Assembly: GCF_963855985.1 (NCBI RefSeq)
Contig: NC_087112.1
Coordinates: 4,962,501-5,026,500 of the forward strand
DNA length: 64,000 nt
DNA from: Ostrinia nubilalis
Taxonomy: Eukaryota > Arthropoda > Insecta > Lepidoptera > Crambidae
Direction of reading: 5' to 3'
The notes beneath the pieces were generated by a model. It saw only the letters and a program-made list of their open reading frames with translations. It had not been told where the DNA came from and made no database searches. Shown here one piece after another: positions 1 to 8,580 of the stretch (position 1 is its first letter; every line of letters begins with the position of its first letter). The position numbers and the translations under genes were made by a program.

Positions 1-47
1 CTCTATATTTATTTTACTTTACTCAGTGACCTACACTATTAACTTAC

Positions 48-190
48 CTGAAAGTCATCAAATAAATCTTGTGATGCAGCAGAAGCAGCTTTTTGCTTTT
101 TAGGAAAAAGGTTTGATAGTGCCCGAGCCTTGTTTATTCTTAACTGCCTAATTCTTTCTAAGCCACAACACTCGCAATAATTGAAATTAT
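48..190 (-). CDS. Internal exon of a Cys-rich protein gene (exon 2 of 2 visible)
   Basis: On the minus strand TTTTTGCAG precedes base 190 and CAG followed by GTAAGT ends the exon at 48, so both splice sites fit consensus. The exon is 143 bases: two bases complete a split codon, then 47 codons are open. The split codon (G from the upstream exon plus AT) gives Asp, so the phases of the two exons agree. The peptide starts with a Cys cluster (YCECCG) and continues with a basic helix-like stretch (LERIRQLRINKARALSNLF, then PKKQK) and an Ala/Ser stretch ending DLFDDFQ. Together with exon 402-497 it supplies nine Cys in about 40 residues, typical of a zinc-binding fold. I do not recognise the family. 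The gene continues beyond base 1. Confidence 0.72.
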
Positions 191-401
191 CTGCAAAAAT
201 ATATTACACAATTATTTATAATAAGAACCAGCCGAGCTCAAGTGGAACTTGCGCATGAAGGAGTCTATTCCGTTATCGGAAACAACGGTGCAAAAATCGT
301 GTCTGTTTCTGTATATGTTGATAACAACTTAACACAGGCTATGCATGTGGTCATTTATTATTATTTGTCGGGTTAAATAAAAAAAAAATTAAGCCGCTTA
401 C

Positions 402-497
402 CGAGTATAATGTTGTCGCATTCCACACATCGACTACACATTTGAATTTGTTTGCAGTTTCTTACAAATATTTTGCCATTACAAAAATTGCATGTCA
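402..497 (-). CDS. Upstream exon of the same Cys-rich protein gene
   Basis: The open frame reads TCNFCNGKIF, VRNCKQIQ, MCSRCVECDN and ends with one base before a GTAAGC donor at 401. Cys spacing is C-x2-C, C, C-x2-C-x2-C, like a zinc ribbon or RING-related knuckle. The 5' limit is uncertain. AATTCCAG just upstream of 497 could be an acceptor, but its pyrimidine tract is poor. In the same frame further upstream (TGA TAA ATT CCA) there are two stops, preceded by an in-frame ATG that starts MSMSFSFAQ. Translation could instead begin at the internal Met of MCSRC, which would drop the first two Cys pairs. The exon joins 48-190 in phase, which is the main support for a real gene. Confidence 0.62.
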
Positions 498-499
498 CT

Positions 500-760
500 G
501 GAATTTATCACTGTGCGAAACTAAATGACATTGACATTTGAACTTCAACTTTTATGGTTATGGCTAATATTCTTTTTCTGTGGTTGAATCGGCCAATATA
601 AGGTTAAAAGAAAAAACACTTAACAAAGAGTGTATCATAAAAATCGCGAAACGCATTTATTTATGGATCGATGACAACCCAGCAAAGAGGTAGTAAGGTT
701 TTGGCGCTGATCGCACAGTGAGTAGTGAGTGGATAGTGAACTACTAAAGATGGCGACAGC
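500..760. promoter_or_regulatory. Candidate bidirectional promoter between two divergent gene starts
   Basis: This stretch lies between the 5' side of the minus-strand Cys-rich gene and a plus-strand ATG in strong context (AAAGATGGCG at 749). It has more CpG than its surroundings (for example TCGCGAAACGC and TTGGCGCTGATCGC) and several CAGT words that resemble arthropod initiators. No TATA box was recognised. The promoter role is inferred from position only. Confidence 0.3.
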
Positions 761-799
761 GGTTTGTTTGAAATTGTTTGTCAGTGCCATCGGAATTTA
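749..799 (+). CDS. Short ATG-initiated reading frame, possible first exon or uORF
   Basis: ATG in good context opens a 16-codon frame (MATAVCLKLFVSAIGI) closed by TAA. It could be an upstream ORF, or the start of a first exon spliced out before the stop (a weak donor-like GTTTGT lies inside). No matching downstream exon could be proved. Confidence 0.15.
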
Positions 800-1231
800 A
801 TGAAATTCTCTATTATCCGAATTTTGCGGATATATGTTGTCGACTCAAAATCGATATTTTTTTATGCTTTGTTATTCATATAAGGTTTCGATCCAGTCTA
901 CCGTACCCCTTGACGAAATTATTAATATAGATACTTTCTGACTTCCCCTACAACATCAATAACACTAACTTATTAATCCAACACAATGTGTAAAGTTTAA
1001 TACATTCGGAACACAAGTCAGCCGGCGATGTACTCGGGAATACCTCGCCACGGTCAAAAGAAACAATGGATAATAAACAAAGCAATATTGCCGGGAAATG
1101 CTGACGGAGGGTAATAAAAGATTCGGAGAAATGGTACCGATAAAATATATACAGGGCTGGGCTAAAAATCTAAGTCGAAGTTAGAAAAAAAGAGGTAAAA
1201 ATGCAATGTAAATTGTTTTGTCCAAGTAAGT

Positions 1232-1426
1232 ATGGCTTTTAAGCTAGGTGCTCCAGCTATCCAGGTAACTCCAGTTGTTCAATTCCTAATGGTAGCAATA
1301 ATGATAGGTAGTGCATTTTGCATAATCATCACTAATTATAACAACACTGAAAGAATCAAGAGACTTTTCTGTGAGCGAGATTTATTTGACATTTATGTGG
1401 CATATGATAGTAATAAAAATAATTAA
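1232..1426 (+). CDS. Small hypothetical single-pass membrane protein
   Basis: The 64-codon frame begins ATGGCT and encodes MAFKLGAPAIQVTPV, then a hydrophobic segment of about 20 residues (VVQFLMVAIMIGSAFCIII, residues 15-33), then a polar tail with NNTERIKRLF and ERDLFDIY. One transmembrane helix and a basic flank suit a small membrane or organellar protein. The frame is open upstream only to about 1197, where a stop lies. The ORF could be chance, since many of this length occur in AT-rich DNA. It could also be an exon of the same plus-strand gene as 1635-1706. I do not recognise the family. Confidence 0.28.
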   Translation: MAFKLGAPAIQVTPVVQFLMVAIMIGSAFCIIITNYNNTERIKRLFCERDLFDIYVAYDSNKNN

Positions 1427-1706
1427 ATGGTTATACCTAGTGATTTTACTTTGGTCAAAGAGGAAATTAATAGTGACATTTACATACCCCAATTATGAAA
1501 CAACTTTGTCACCTGAATTGTAACTTTTTATTTCTGAGCCACTTATATTTCATCAGTGGCAACCTTAGACGCACAGTGTTTCTAACAATGTAAAGTGCGG
1601 ACAAAACTTTGAAAATAATTTCCGAAAACTGTAGAAGGAACCAATGGGCTATAGAGAGGCAATAAATGAGGAATCTATTCTGAGGACAGTCGAGGAAGGC
1701 AATAAA

Positions 1707-2333
1707 GCCTTGTTCACACTAGTCGAGTAATTTAGTCAAGTAACTCGCTTTTAGTAGCTAAGTTACTCGCTACTGACCAAGAACCGTTCGAACTTTGGTC
1801 GAGTACAGTTTACAAGTCAGGAAAGTTCTTGAGTGGCAACCACGAGCCGGAAAACGTAGCGTGGGCAGGCCTCTCACTAGGTGGACCGACGATCTGGTGA
1901 AGGTCGCGGGAGGTGCCTGGATGCGAGCGGCGCAGGACCGGTCTTTGTGGAAATCCTTGGGGGAGGCCTTTGGAGGGAACGAACAGTTTACAGTTTAGTT
2001 AGTAATTAGAGGATTTTATTTGCTCGACTAAATCGATCTGTTCGGACACGTTGAGCCGAGTCCTCACTAGTGAGCGCGTTAAAAAAATGTATGAAGATTT
2101 TAGTTCTTGAAAGTATCCGCTATGGTCGCTATACAATCCGTCATACATTTAATGACATTTTGTTATGCAATCACTAGTGAAGGAGTTTGATGTAAACTCA
2201 CACTAAGCCCACAGAACAAAATGGATTAGCTGCACTAAATGATTTAATAACCTACCCGACTAAGTTTTTAGTGTTCAGACACGTTTACTAAATCGCCACT
2301 CGACTAAATTACTTGACTAGTGTGAACAAGGCT
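1707..2333. mobile_element. Inverted-repeat (MITE-like) element, about 627 bp
   Basis: The left end GCCTTGTTCACACTAGTC at 1707 is matched by the same 18 bases in reverse complement at the right end. TAAA flanks both sides (1703-1706 and 2334-2337) as a probable target-site duplication. Inner sequence repeats words of the type CGACTAAAT on both strands. No transposase is encoded. A LINE end is nested inside (1815-1982). Confidence 0.72.
1815..1982 (+). mobile_element. RTE-type LINE 3' end nested in the inverted-repeat element
   Basis: The plus strand encodes the C-terminus of an RTE-type pol: KVLEWQPRAGKRSVGRP, TRWTDDLVKVAG and AWMRAAQDRSLWKSLGEAF, breaking up just before the usual QQWTSFG end. 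It is flanked by a 10-bp duplication ACAGTTTACA (1805-1814 and 1983-1992), which fixes both ends. It is a strongly 5'-truncated insertion of the subfamily whose 3' tail is AACG-rich. Confidence 0.8.
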
Positions 2334-2364
2334 TAAAGCAGAAAGAGATGGAATGAGACTTTAA

Positions 2365-2640
2365 GAACGTATGTCCACATTGCAGTGCCTTTTGTTTGGC
2401 TAAGATTGCGTCTTGAGTATGTTTCAACTGTAAATACGATTTCCTACTTATTGTTTGTTGGTCAGTGCTTTTTAAAACAATATTTGTGTAAAGTCTTTGT
2501 TTTTGGGTTTTATTGTCAACAGTTCTAGTTATCATGGAACTTTTTTTCAATGTTGTTTTTCATATTAAAATGACCACGTCAGAAACTTATGCTTGTTCAG
2601 GGGAAATGTATTTAAATAAACTTTTTTTAAAGTTGAAATG
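2365..2640 (+). other. Possible 3' untranslated region with poly(A) signal
   Basis: This stretch follows the TAA at 2362 and holds AATAAA at 2615-2620 and a T-rich downstream stretch, as expected for the end of a plus-strand gene. The minus strand is open here too (2317-2550, a Lys/Gln-rich peptide), but that ORF runs into the mobile element and has no clear splice sites. The UTR reading depends on the uncertain plus-strand gene. Confidence 0.22.
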
Positions 2641-3183
2641 AATGTAGCCACAAGGTATGAGCAACTTTTTTTTTTCTAAAACAGGCTTTTATGTACTTAC
2701 TAATATTTTTTGATAAATTATCAAGGTGTAAATTAAACTTACGACTTTCGACAATCAGCAGTGTTAACGTTAACTAATACGTTGTAGATCACTGCACAGT
2801 GCAATCCACCCAGCAATCGTGGGCCAAATTGATGGGTTAGATGTCAATTTTCTGTTCCAACCTGGGACCACTGTCGGCATTCAATTTCGGTCTTACGACT
2901 GTCGACCCGCGTCAAAGGCTGGTTCAAGCCACTTTGACAATTACCGTGCCCACTTTAACCTGAGTTAGAGCCAGGAGATTCGTCCCCGATATTGCCCAAG
3001 AAAGGCAGTATTTTTCCCACTGTGCAGGTGCTAGACAATCATTAACTATTAATTCTATAAGTTGTTACCACTGTCCACGGTCCGTCATTTGACGAAAGCA
3101 TGCAACTTACAGATGACGATTTTGCATATTTATTTTATCGTCAGTTGACGATAGCGTGGACATTAGAAGGCCTAATTAATTAT
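2641..3183. other. Unassigned stretch
   Basis: No convincing exon or named repeat was found. The part 2760-3020 is less AT-rich than its surroundings, without an open frame. An imperfect inverted pair, CCACGGTCCGTCA and its partner near TATCGTCAGTTGACGATA, lies at about 3070-3170. Confidence 0.4.
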
Positions 3184-3243
3184 CATTACTACATTACATA
3201 CATTACATTACACATACATTACTACATTACTATTATACACAAA
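3184..3243. repeat. Degenerate ACATT/ATTAC microsatellite
   Basis: Irregular tandem copies of TACATTAC-like words cover this stretch (TACTACATTACATACATT and similar), running into the next element. Confidence 0.75.
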
Positions 3244-3361
3244 CATTACTATGAGTGCGCGTGGGTCACAGGGTGACACACGAACCAATCACAGAGCCCA
3301 ATCAACGCTGTGTGTTCGATTTGCTGCTTCACTTAAGCAAGCATCGTTTGTGAATACGGAT
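3232..3361. mobile_element. Family-3 MITE, diverged copy
   Basis: The right half is nearly identical to the element at 19160-19274 (shared TTTGCTGCTTCACTTAAGC, then GCATCGTTTGTGAATACGG). The left end CACAAACATTACTATG matches the start of that copy after the terminal bases. The outermost left end is lost in the adjacent microsatellite. Confidence 0.65.
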
Positions 3362-4392
3362 ATACCTACCTACATAAATGTCCCTTCACCTTCACTGCAT
3401 CGATGCAAGTCAAATAGCTATCTGTTTTTTATCTATACCATTGAACAAGTTGAGAACTTCATAAAACTTTCATACATTATGCAGTTAACGAAGCGTAAAA
3501 TACACTTATAGCGGAGAAATTACTGATAATATCTTAATCTTAACTATGAGGGAAATGTACAAGAATTTACACACATCATTAACTAAAGACAAACCGCATT
3601 AAAAATAATACGTTTTACACAAGACACTCAATTTGAGTTAGATATGCAGGGCGTGCGATGAATACAGTCAATCAGCAGCCTACCTGACCGAAATACTTGC
3701 GAATTATGCGGTGTTTTAATGTAAAGAAATTCGTGAGTACCTACTCTACTAAGACACTAACGCAAGCTTGCACAGTGGTGCAAATGCGTAAGAATGTAAG
3801 CACTAAAGTTGATTATTTACAGTAAACATCAACCAAGGCTATTAAAACCTTAAAGATAGAGGTAATTACCTATTTACCTGCTCTTTAAAGTCTTGACTGC
3901 TAACTAGTCGTTGATTTTCTAATGTGTCTCTTACTATTTTTAACTTTGTTTACGTTTGAGGGCAATTTCCCACGGCAATCCAGTTTTGCAGTATCTAGTA
4001 ATGCAGGGTCCCGCAAAACTGGACTATCGTGTCATTTGTCAACAAGTGAGTGTTTGAAATTCGAATGGATCGGTTTTTTGCGAAACACTGTGAACGGGAT
4101 GATCTTGTTACTGTTATTAATAAAACAAGTATACTACTAAACGGGATCCTGCAAAAAACGGGTTGTCTCCATGGGAACGAGCCCCTACGTTTTTAAGAAA
4201 CAGGAAAGTCCCAAGCAAGCTACACCAGGGACAGAGCCTTGTATTTTTATAATAAAATTCAACATAATATCGCTTCTCATGAATTTTAAGCAAGAAACAA
4301 TGGTTCCGCGTCCCAACGTGTGTTGGATTTAAATACCGTACAATAGGATTATGTTTAGATGGACTGATGGACGTGTGGGTGAAAAAATTTGC

Positions 4393-4393
<1 letters not shown>
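3362..4393. other. Unassigned intergenic or intronic stretch
   Basis: AT-rich with no recognised repeat or exon. The 72-codon plus frame at 3922-4140 has a hydrophobic start but lacks other support. Confidence 0.35.

Positions 4394-4423
<30 letters not shown>
4394..4423. repeat. (TAA)n microsatellite
   Basis: About ten TAA units are followed by AAATTTATTTGC, which resembles the tail of a reverse-oriented retroelement. The 300 bases to the right are AT-rich and unassigned. Confidence 0.85.
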
Positions 4424-4425
<2 letters not shown>

Positions 4426-4727
4426 TTTATTTGCTTAAAATGTGGTTGACATAGGTGTTACAATTATTACAAAATATAATTTATAGTACTCACATTACGG
4501 ACTAGAGTTACTTTGTGGGGACGGTCAAACGTACATAATGTATTATCAAGCTAAATATTATGCGAGGACGGTGAAAGGCACATGAAGTTATACACTGTAG
4601 CATGTTAATATGTAGTTTTAATAAGCACATAATATTTGTTGTTTATTTAAAATTTAGTTTGAAAAGCGACTCTAATCGCTAAGAAACTTTAATAATACAC
4701 AATATTTGTTGTAAAATCGCATTGCAG

Positions 4728-4963
4728 CTATGTCTTGTGTATACTTAACTCTTATAAGATGCCGGTACCGTTCTTTTGAAGGCGCCAATCTCAGAAACTA
4801 TACTGGTCCAAATTAAAAAAAAAAAAATTATTAGAAAGTCCATTTATTGAAGAAGGTTAGACTATAAATTTAATATGTATAGCACCACGCTACAGTCAAT
4901 AGAAGCGGAAAATCAATAAAAATGTTGCAAAAACGGAAAGAATTCGCGGGCACAGCTAGTTCA
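4728..4963 (-). mobile_element. Lep1-like interspersed repeat, degenerate
   Basis: In reverse orientation it ends with TAGCTGTGCCCGCGAATTC and keeps the inner words TTTTTGCAACATTTTT and ACTGTAGCGTGGTG, shared with the copies at 12305 and 38724. This is the common lepidopteran non-autonomous repeat that I associate from memory with Helitron-like Lep1 elements. Confidence 0.6.
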
Positions 4964-5226
4964 ATTTATGACAGACGCGATCATTGAGAACAGTAATTTC
5001 TTAATTGATTCCTCAAAATAACTCTCTGACACATTTGTCAAGACGCTGCCTCTGCAATTATCTTATCAATTAACAATAAAATGCATTTAAGGTCATCTTA
5101 AGTTCATAAAGTTAGTAGACCGACGATATTTCTGTATGTGTGTTTATTGTTTCTAAGAAGTATGACTCGATAACATTATCTACTAATAAGTTACAGCAAT
5201 TTGCATTTAAATCATTTTGTTTTATT

Positions 5227-5470
5227 AGATATCTAAACTCGTAGAGACGATGGCCGTTGGGGCAGGAAAGTTCTCGAGTGGCGACCACGGGCTGGAAGAC
5301 GTAGCGTGGGCAGGCCTCCTGCTAGGTGGACCGACGATCTGGTAAAGGTCGCGGGAAGAGCCTGGATGCGGGCAGCGCACGACCGTTCATTATGGAAAAC
5401 CTTGGAGGAGGCCTTTGTCCAGCAGTGGACGTCATTTGGCTGAAACGAACGAAGAACGAAGATATCTAAA
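5227..5470 (+). mobile_element. RTE-type LINE 3' end with target-site duplication
   Basis: Bases 5238-5459 encode RKVLEWRPRAGRRSVGRPP, ARWTDDLVKVAGRAWMRAA and HDRSLWKTLEEAFVQQWTSFG with a stop, then the AACGAACG-like tail typical of this subfamily. An 11-bp duplication AGATATCTAAA at 5227-5237 and 5460-5470 frames it. The coding frame is intact for the part present, so the insertion is fairly young. Confidence 0.85.
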
Positions 5471-5499
5471 ATCTGTATATCATAGTAGGTACGAGTACC

Positions 5500-5672
5500 T
5501 ACTAATATTACAAAGACGATTATTTTTTGTATGTTTGTAACGAATTAACTCAAAAACTACTGGACTGATTTCAAAAATTATTTCACCATTAGAATGCTAC
5601 ATTAACCATGAGTGACATGGGCTATAAACATACCAAAATTCGAGGGCAAAGCCGTGGGTAAAATCTAGTGTA
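5500..5672 (-). mobile_element. Lep1-like interspersed repeat (second type)
   Basis: The stretch from TACTAATATTACAAAG to AAAGCCGTGGGTAAAATC reads in reverse as the usual start (ttacccacggctttg) and end of the lepidopteran repeat. A related piece is at 44553-44698 (shared AAAAATTATTTC and CCATTAG). Confidence 0.55.
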
Positions 5673-5687
5673 TTAATCTTATTTATT

Positions 5688-5869
5688 ACTAGCTTTCCGC
5701 CCGCGGCTTCGCCCGCGTGGAATTTTGTCTGTCACAGAAAAACTTTATCGCGCGCGTCCCTGTTTCAAAAACCGGGATAAAATCTATCCTATGTTCTTTC
5801 CCGGGACTCAAACTATCTCTATGCCAAATTTCATCAAAATCGGTTGCGAGGTTTAAGCGGGAAAGCGTA

Positions 5870-5906
<37 letters not shown>

Positions 5907-5935
5907 GTTACTTTCGCATTTATAATATTAGTTGG
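5688..5935 (+). mobile_element. Lep1-like interspersed repeat with CAGA microsatellite
   Basis: It begins ACTAGCTTTCCGCCCGCGGC and ends CGCATTTATAATATTAGT, the two hallmark ends. The core AAATTTCATCAAAATCGGTT is shared with 13075-13355. An internal (CAGA)n run covers about 5871-5906. Confidence 0.8.
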
Positions 5936-6004
5936 GATTACGACACCTTTTTAAAGGTTATAAGTGATTTGTATTTTTAAAATAAAATTCGTCTTAGAAT
6001 CTAC

Positions 6005-6180
6005 AAAGCAGGATACCGCTTGACCTGTCAGTTCGCGCACCAGAAGTTACAACTCCAGTAGCAGTTGGAGTTCGATTCCCGTGGGATACAAACGTTTGTC
6101 TCGGACTTATGGGAGGAGCGTTGAGGATTGTCTTAGCAAGGAACGGGGCTGGTTCCTGGATTGTTAAATGTCTATTCTTT
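6005..6180 (+). repeat. SINE-like fragment with a tRNA-type box B word
   Basis: GGAGTTCGATTCCCGTGGG at about 6076 resembles a Pol III B box followed by the ACAAACGTTTGT word common in lepidopteran SINE-like repeats. No box A or complete tRNA fold could be drawn, so it is a decayed fragment. To its right (6181-6880) nothing was recognised. Confidence 0.4.
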
Positions 6181-6880
6181 ATTTAGTCTTTACCTTAAAG
6201 ATGGCGTTTAAAGCTAAACAATGTGACATATTGTAAGGCTGTATTAAGTGCCATTTTCCATCGTAAATATAGGTATTGGTAGTCTATTTTACTGTATGTC
6301 TTTGCTTAATTTAGGAATTACGACTGTTTAAAAAAAGACGTTATTAAAAACTTCCATTCCATATTAGGTGGAAAGAAAGAAATTAACACTAGATTACAAA
6401 TTAAATAATAAACAAAACTTGACGAAAATAAGTTATACAGTAACTTATTAGTATAATCTGCGGTAGTACACACACCATCTTTGTTGTAGAGGTCCCTAAA
6501 TATCAATAGCAAAATCGATATTGGCTTTCCAAATCTTTCCAACAATAAAGACCCCTATTTCCGCTAAGTCACGAATAGTGTATACTTATTTTATTCAGAG
6601 TTACACTTAATATATTCCCACACTTTCCAGAGTGTTGCCTTAACCAGACCAATACCTGACTTTGGCCTTATCTGACTGAGCTTTGGTGCCACAGTTAAGT
6701 TAAATGCGGTAAGTTTAATTTTAATAATATTCACGATATGTACTTGAACTGTAGAATTTTGTATCTAGGAATCAACTTATTTAAAGAAAACTGCCACCAT
6801 TTTAGCTAGCCTTCAGGCGGGGGAACAGATTTAATCATTGTATGCAAGTACCTCAGTTTGTATAGAAAACACGCGCGGCA

Positions 6881-6965
6881 CTTCACACTGACAACGCGTC
6901 CGCGCGCGTGATTTTTTATATGAAAATCACGCGCTCCGCGGCGGAGCGCGGCGCAGTGTGATAAC
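6881..6965. mobile_element. GC-rich hairpin MITE fragment
   Basis: TCACACTG at 6883 pairs with CAGTGTGA at 6954. Inside are two strong hairpins: GCGCGTGATTTT pairing with AAAATCACGCGC across a short loop, and the near-perfect palindrome GCGCTCCGCGGCGGAGCGC. CpG content contrasts sharply with the flanks. Confidence 0.6.
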
Positions 6966-7986
6966 CGCCTCGGGATATTCTATTTTTTTTTGCATTACTT
7001 GTAATGCAATAATCATTTCACCACAATAGTGGAGAGAATGAAAAGGCTGCTCATCTAAATAATTAATTATAAAAATTTTAAACTTCGCCATCCAGCCCCA
7101 AAAATTGTGTTGATGGGTATCAGTACCAGGCAATAGAAAAACACAAAAACATATTTTTAAAAATACATTCTTTATACTCGTACATAGATAGCCCAGATGA
7201 ACACTTTCATGCACAAAAATAACTGTATTTGACTGAAAACTGATACAACAATTTCTGCAAATACCTAAATAACTTTTGCGAAAAGTGAACATACCATCCA
7301 TTATTTGACTACACCAGAACAGTTCATTCTATCTGAGTGTGCACTTTGCATTTTGATGGTCCCATTTGGAGTCAAGAACACAGAAACTTACGGTTCTGAG
7401 CCAGCAGTCGGGGAAACTCGTTGTTTAGCTTAGCTCAAGCTTTTAAGCTGAGTTATTGTGGATTGTCTAGCTTTATTGCCTTCCAATCATGAGGTAAAAC
7501 TAAAGTTGTGTTCCTGTCAGACTTATTGCCAATTGCCAATCGGTTTATTAGAAAAAGTGCCAAGAATAAACTTCAGCTCAGTATTTAGACTCTATTTTTC
7601 TTGAAGTACCTAGATGTTGATGGTCCAGTAAAACAGCTTCTAGACTTATATTATTTATCTTATATTAGATAACGGGAATAAATAATTGTTTTAAAAAAAA
7701 TATATTTCTTTCTGTGAACAATAATGTCGGTTAAGTATTACATTGTCCTTAGTGGAAAAATGTATTAAGTGCCAAATAAAGATAAATACGAGCATTGAAA
7801 CACTGTGGAATCATTAAAATGTTCAATAATACAAAAAAAAATATGTAAAAGAACAAGAAGTCTGGAATGATTAGTAACAAATACGAGTATATTTTTAAGG
7901 GACGATAACATAATAATAACAAAACCAAGTCAAACAAAACTTCAAAAGGGAAGCTGTAAACTAAGACCAGTTAACTGTAACGTTAC
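6966..7986. other. Unassigned stretch, probably intronic
   Basis: AT-rich. A 124-codon minus frame at 6927-7301 runs through the GC hairpin and is poorly protein-like. No splice-flanked exon was found. Confidence 0.35.
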
Positions 7987-8286
7987 CTGCCAGAAAACTT
8001 CATTAGATCCCGCAAACAGGGCAATAGTTAAAGGCACTGATGTCATTACTCCACTAATGTGATTACAGTAAACTGTGTTACGACACGAGGAAGTCGGCAT
8101 AACAGGATGCGGACTATTATGACGCGGGCGCAGACTTAGGTTCGAGTCCGTTGAAGTACATGACATGGTGAGTATAGATACACTGGTGTCTTGTGATGTT
8201 GTAATTGAATCTATTTTGCAATAAAAATGTGATGTACATAATTTTTGGGAGTAAAATATACTAATCGACATTATTTGATAAATGTT
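7987..8286 (-). CDS. Candidate 100-codon exon, phase 0 at both ends
   Basis: On the minus strand TTATTATTTCACAG precedes base 8286 and CAG followed by GTAACG ends at 7987. The 300 bases between are open in one frame from splice site to splice site, giving a symmetric phase-0 exon. The peptide is Ser/Thr-rich with a Pro/Arg patch (SLRPRHNSPHPVMPTSS) and a mildly hydrophobic end (VMTSVPLTIALFAG, then SNEVFWQ). It lies on the same strand as, and downstream of, three recursive-splice-like sites. It does not join in phase to the exon at 402-497. No family recognised; a chance ORF remains possible. Confidence 0.4.
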
Positions 8287-8289
8287 CTG

Positions 8290-8580
8290 TGAAATAATAA
8301 GTTGTTTAAAAATGAATAAGGTAACTGTTTAAAAAAAAGATTAAGGTGATGTTATAAATAAAGGAATTGTAAGTCAGAACAATCTAGTAATGATAATGAT
8401 GAGTAATTATAATTAGGAAGACAACACTAGACGTAGAAGTAAACAATAATGATACGTTATTTGCACTGGTAAAAGAAAAAATTACTGAAGTTTTCATTAG
8501 AGGAAAGTTTTTAATTTCAATCAAAAAAGTATTGAATCTAAAAATAAACTAAGCAATATCGTTATTTTCCAAAAGCAAAA
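8290..8580. other. Unassigned AT-rich stretch
   Basis: No repeat or exon recognised. Confidence 0.35.

Larger units (their letters stand above)
1635..2364 (+). pseudogene. Possible C-terminal coding exon interrupted by an inverted-repeat element
   Basis: After a TAG (a possible acceptor AG) at 1634 the plus frame reads KEPMGYREAINEE, then SILRTVEEGNK, to base 1706. The inverted-repeat element 1707-2333 follows. If the element and one TAAA duplication are removed, the frame resumes at 2338 with AERDGMRL and a TAA at 2362-2364. The composition is protein-like and the pre-insertion frame crosses the insertion cleanly. The acceptor's pyrimidine tract is weak and no donor partner is proven. It may be a C-terminal exon, broken by a mobile element, of a gene starting near 749 or 1232. 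It may also be chance. Confidence 0.27.

Noticed and set aside
2317..2550. Minus-strand Lys/Gln-rich frame as an exon
   Set aside because: It ends inside the mobile element, has no donor, and the opposite strand is open as well.
5871..5906. Regular CAGA repeats as a CRISPR-like array
   Set aside because: Simple microsatellite inside a Lep1-like repeat; no spacers.
6060..6105. tRNA gene suggested by GTTCGATTCC
   Set aside because: No acceptor stem, D arm or anticodon arm can be drawn; it fits a SINE-like fragment better.
6927..7301. 124-codon minus frame
   Set aside because: Its end is made of the GC-rich hairpin and the rest is low-complexity hydrophobic; no splice sites.
8139..8149. B-box word GGTTCGAGTCC as a tRNA gene
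   Set aside because: The T stem does not pair and no A box lies at the right distance; it lies in the candidate exon.
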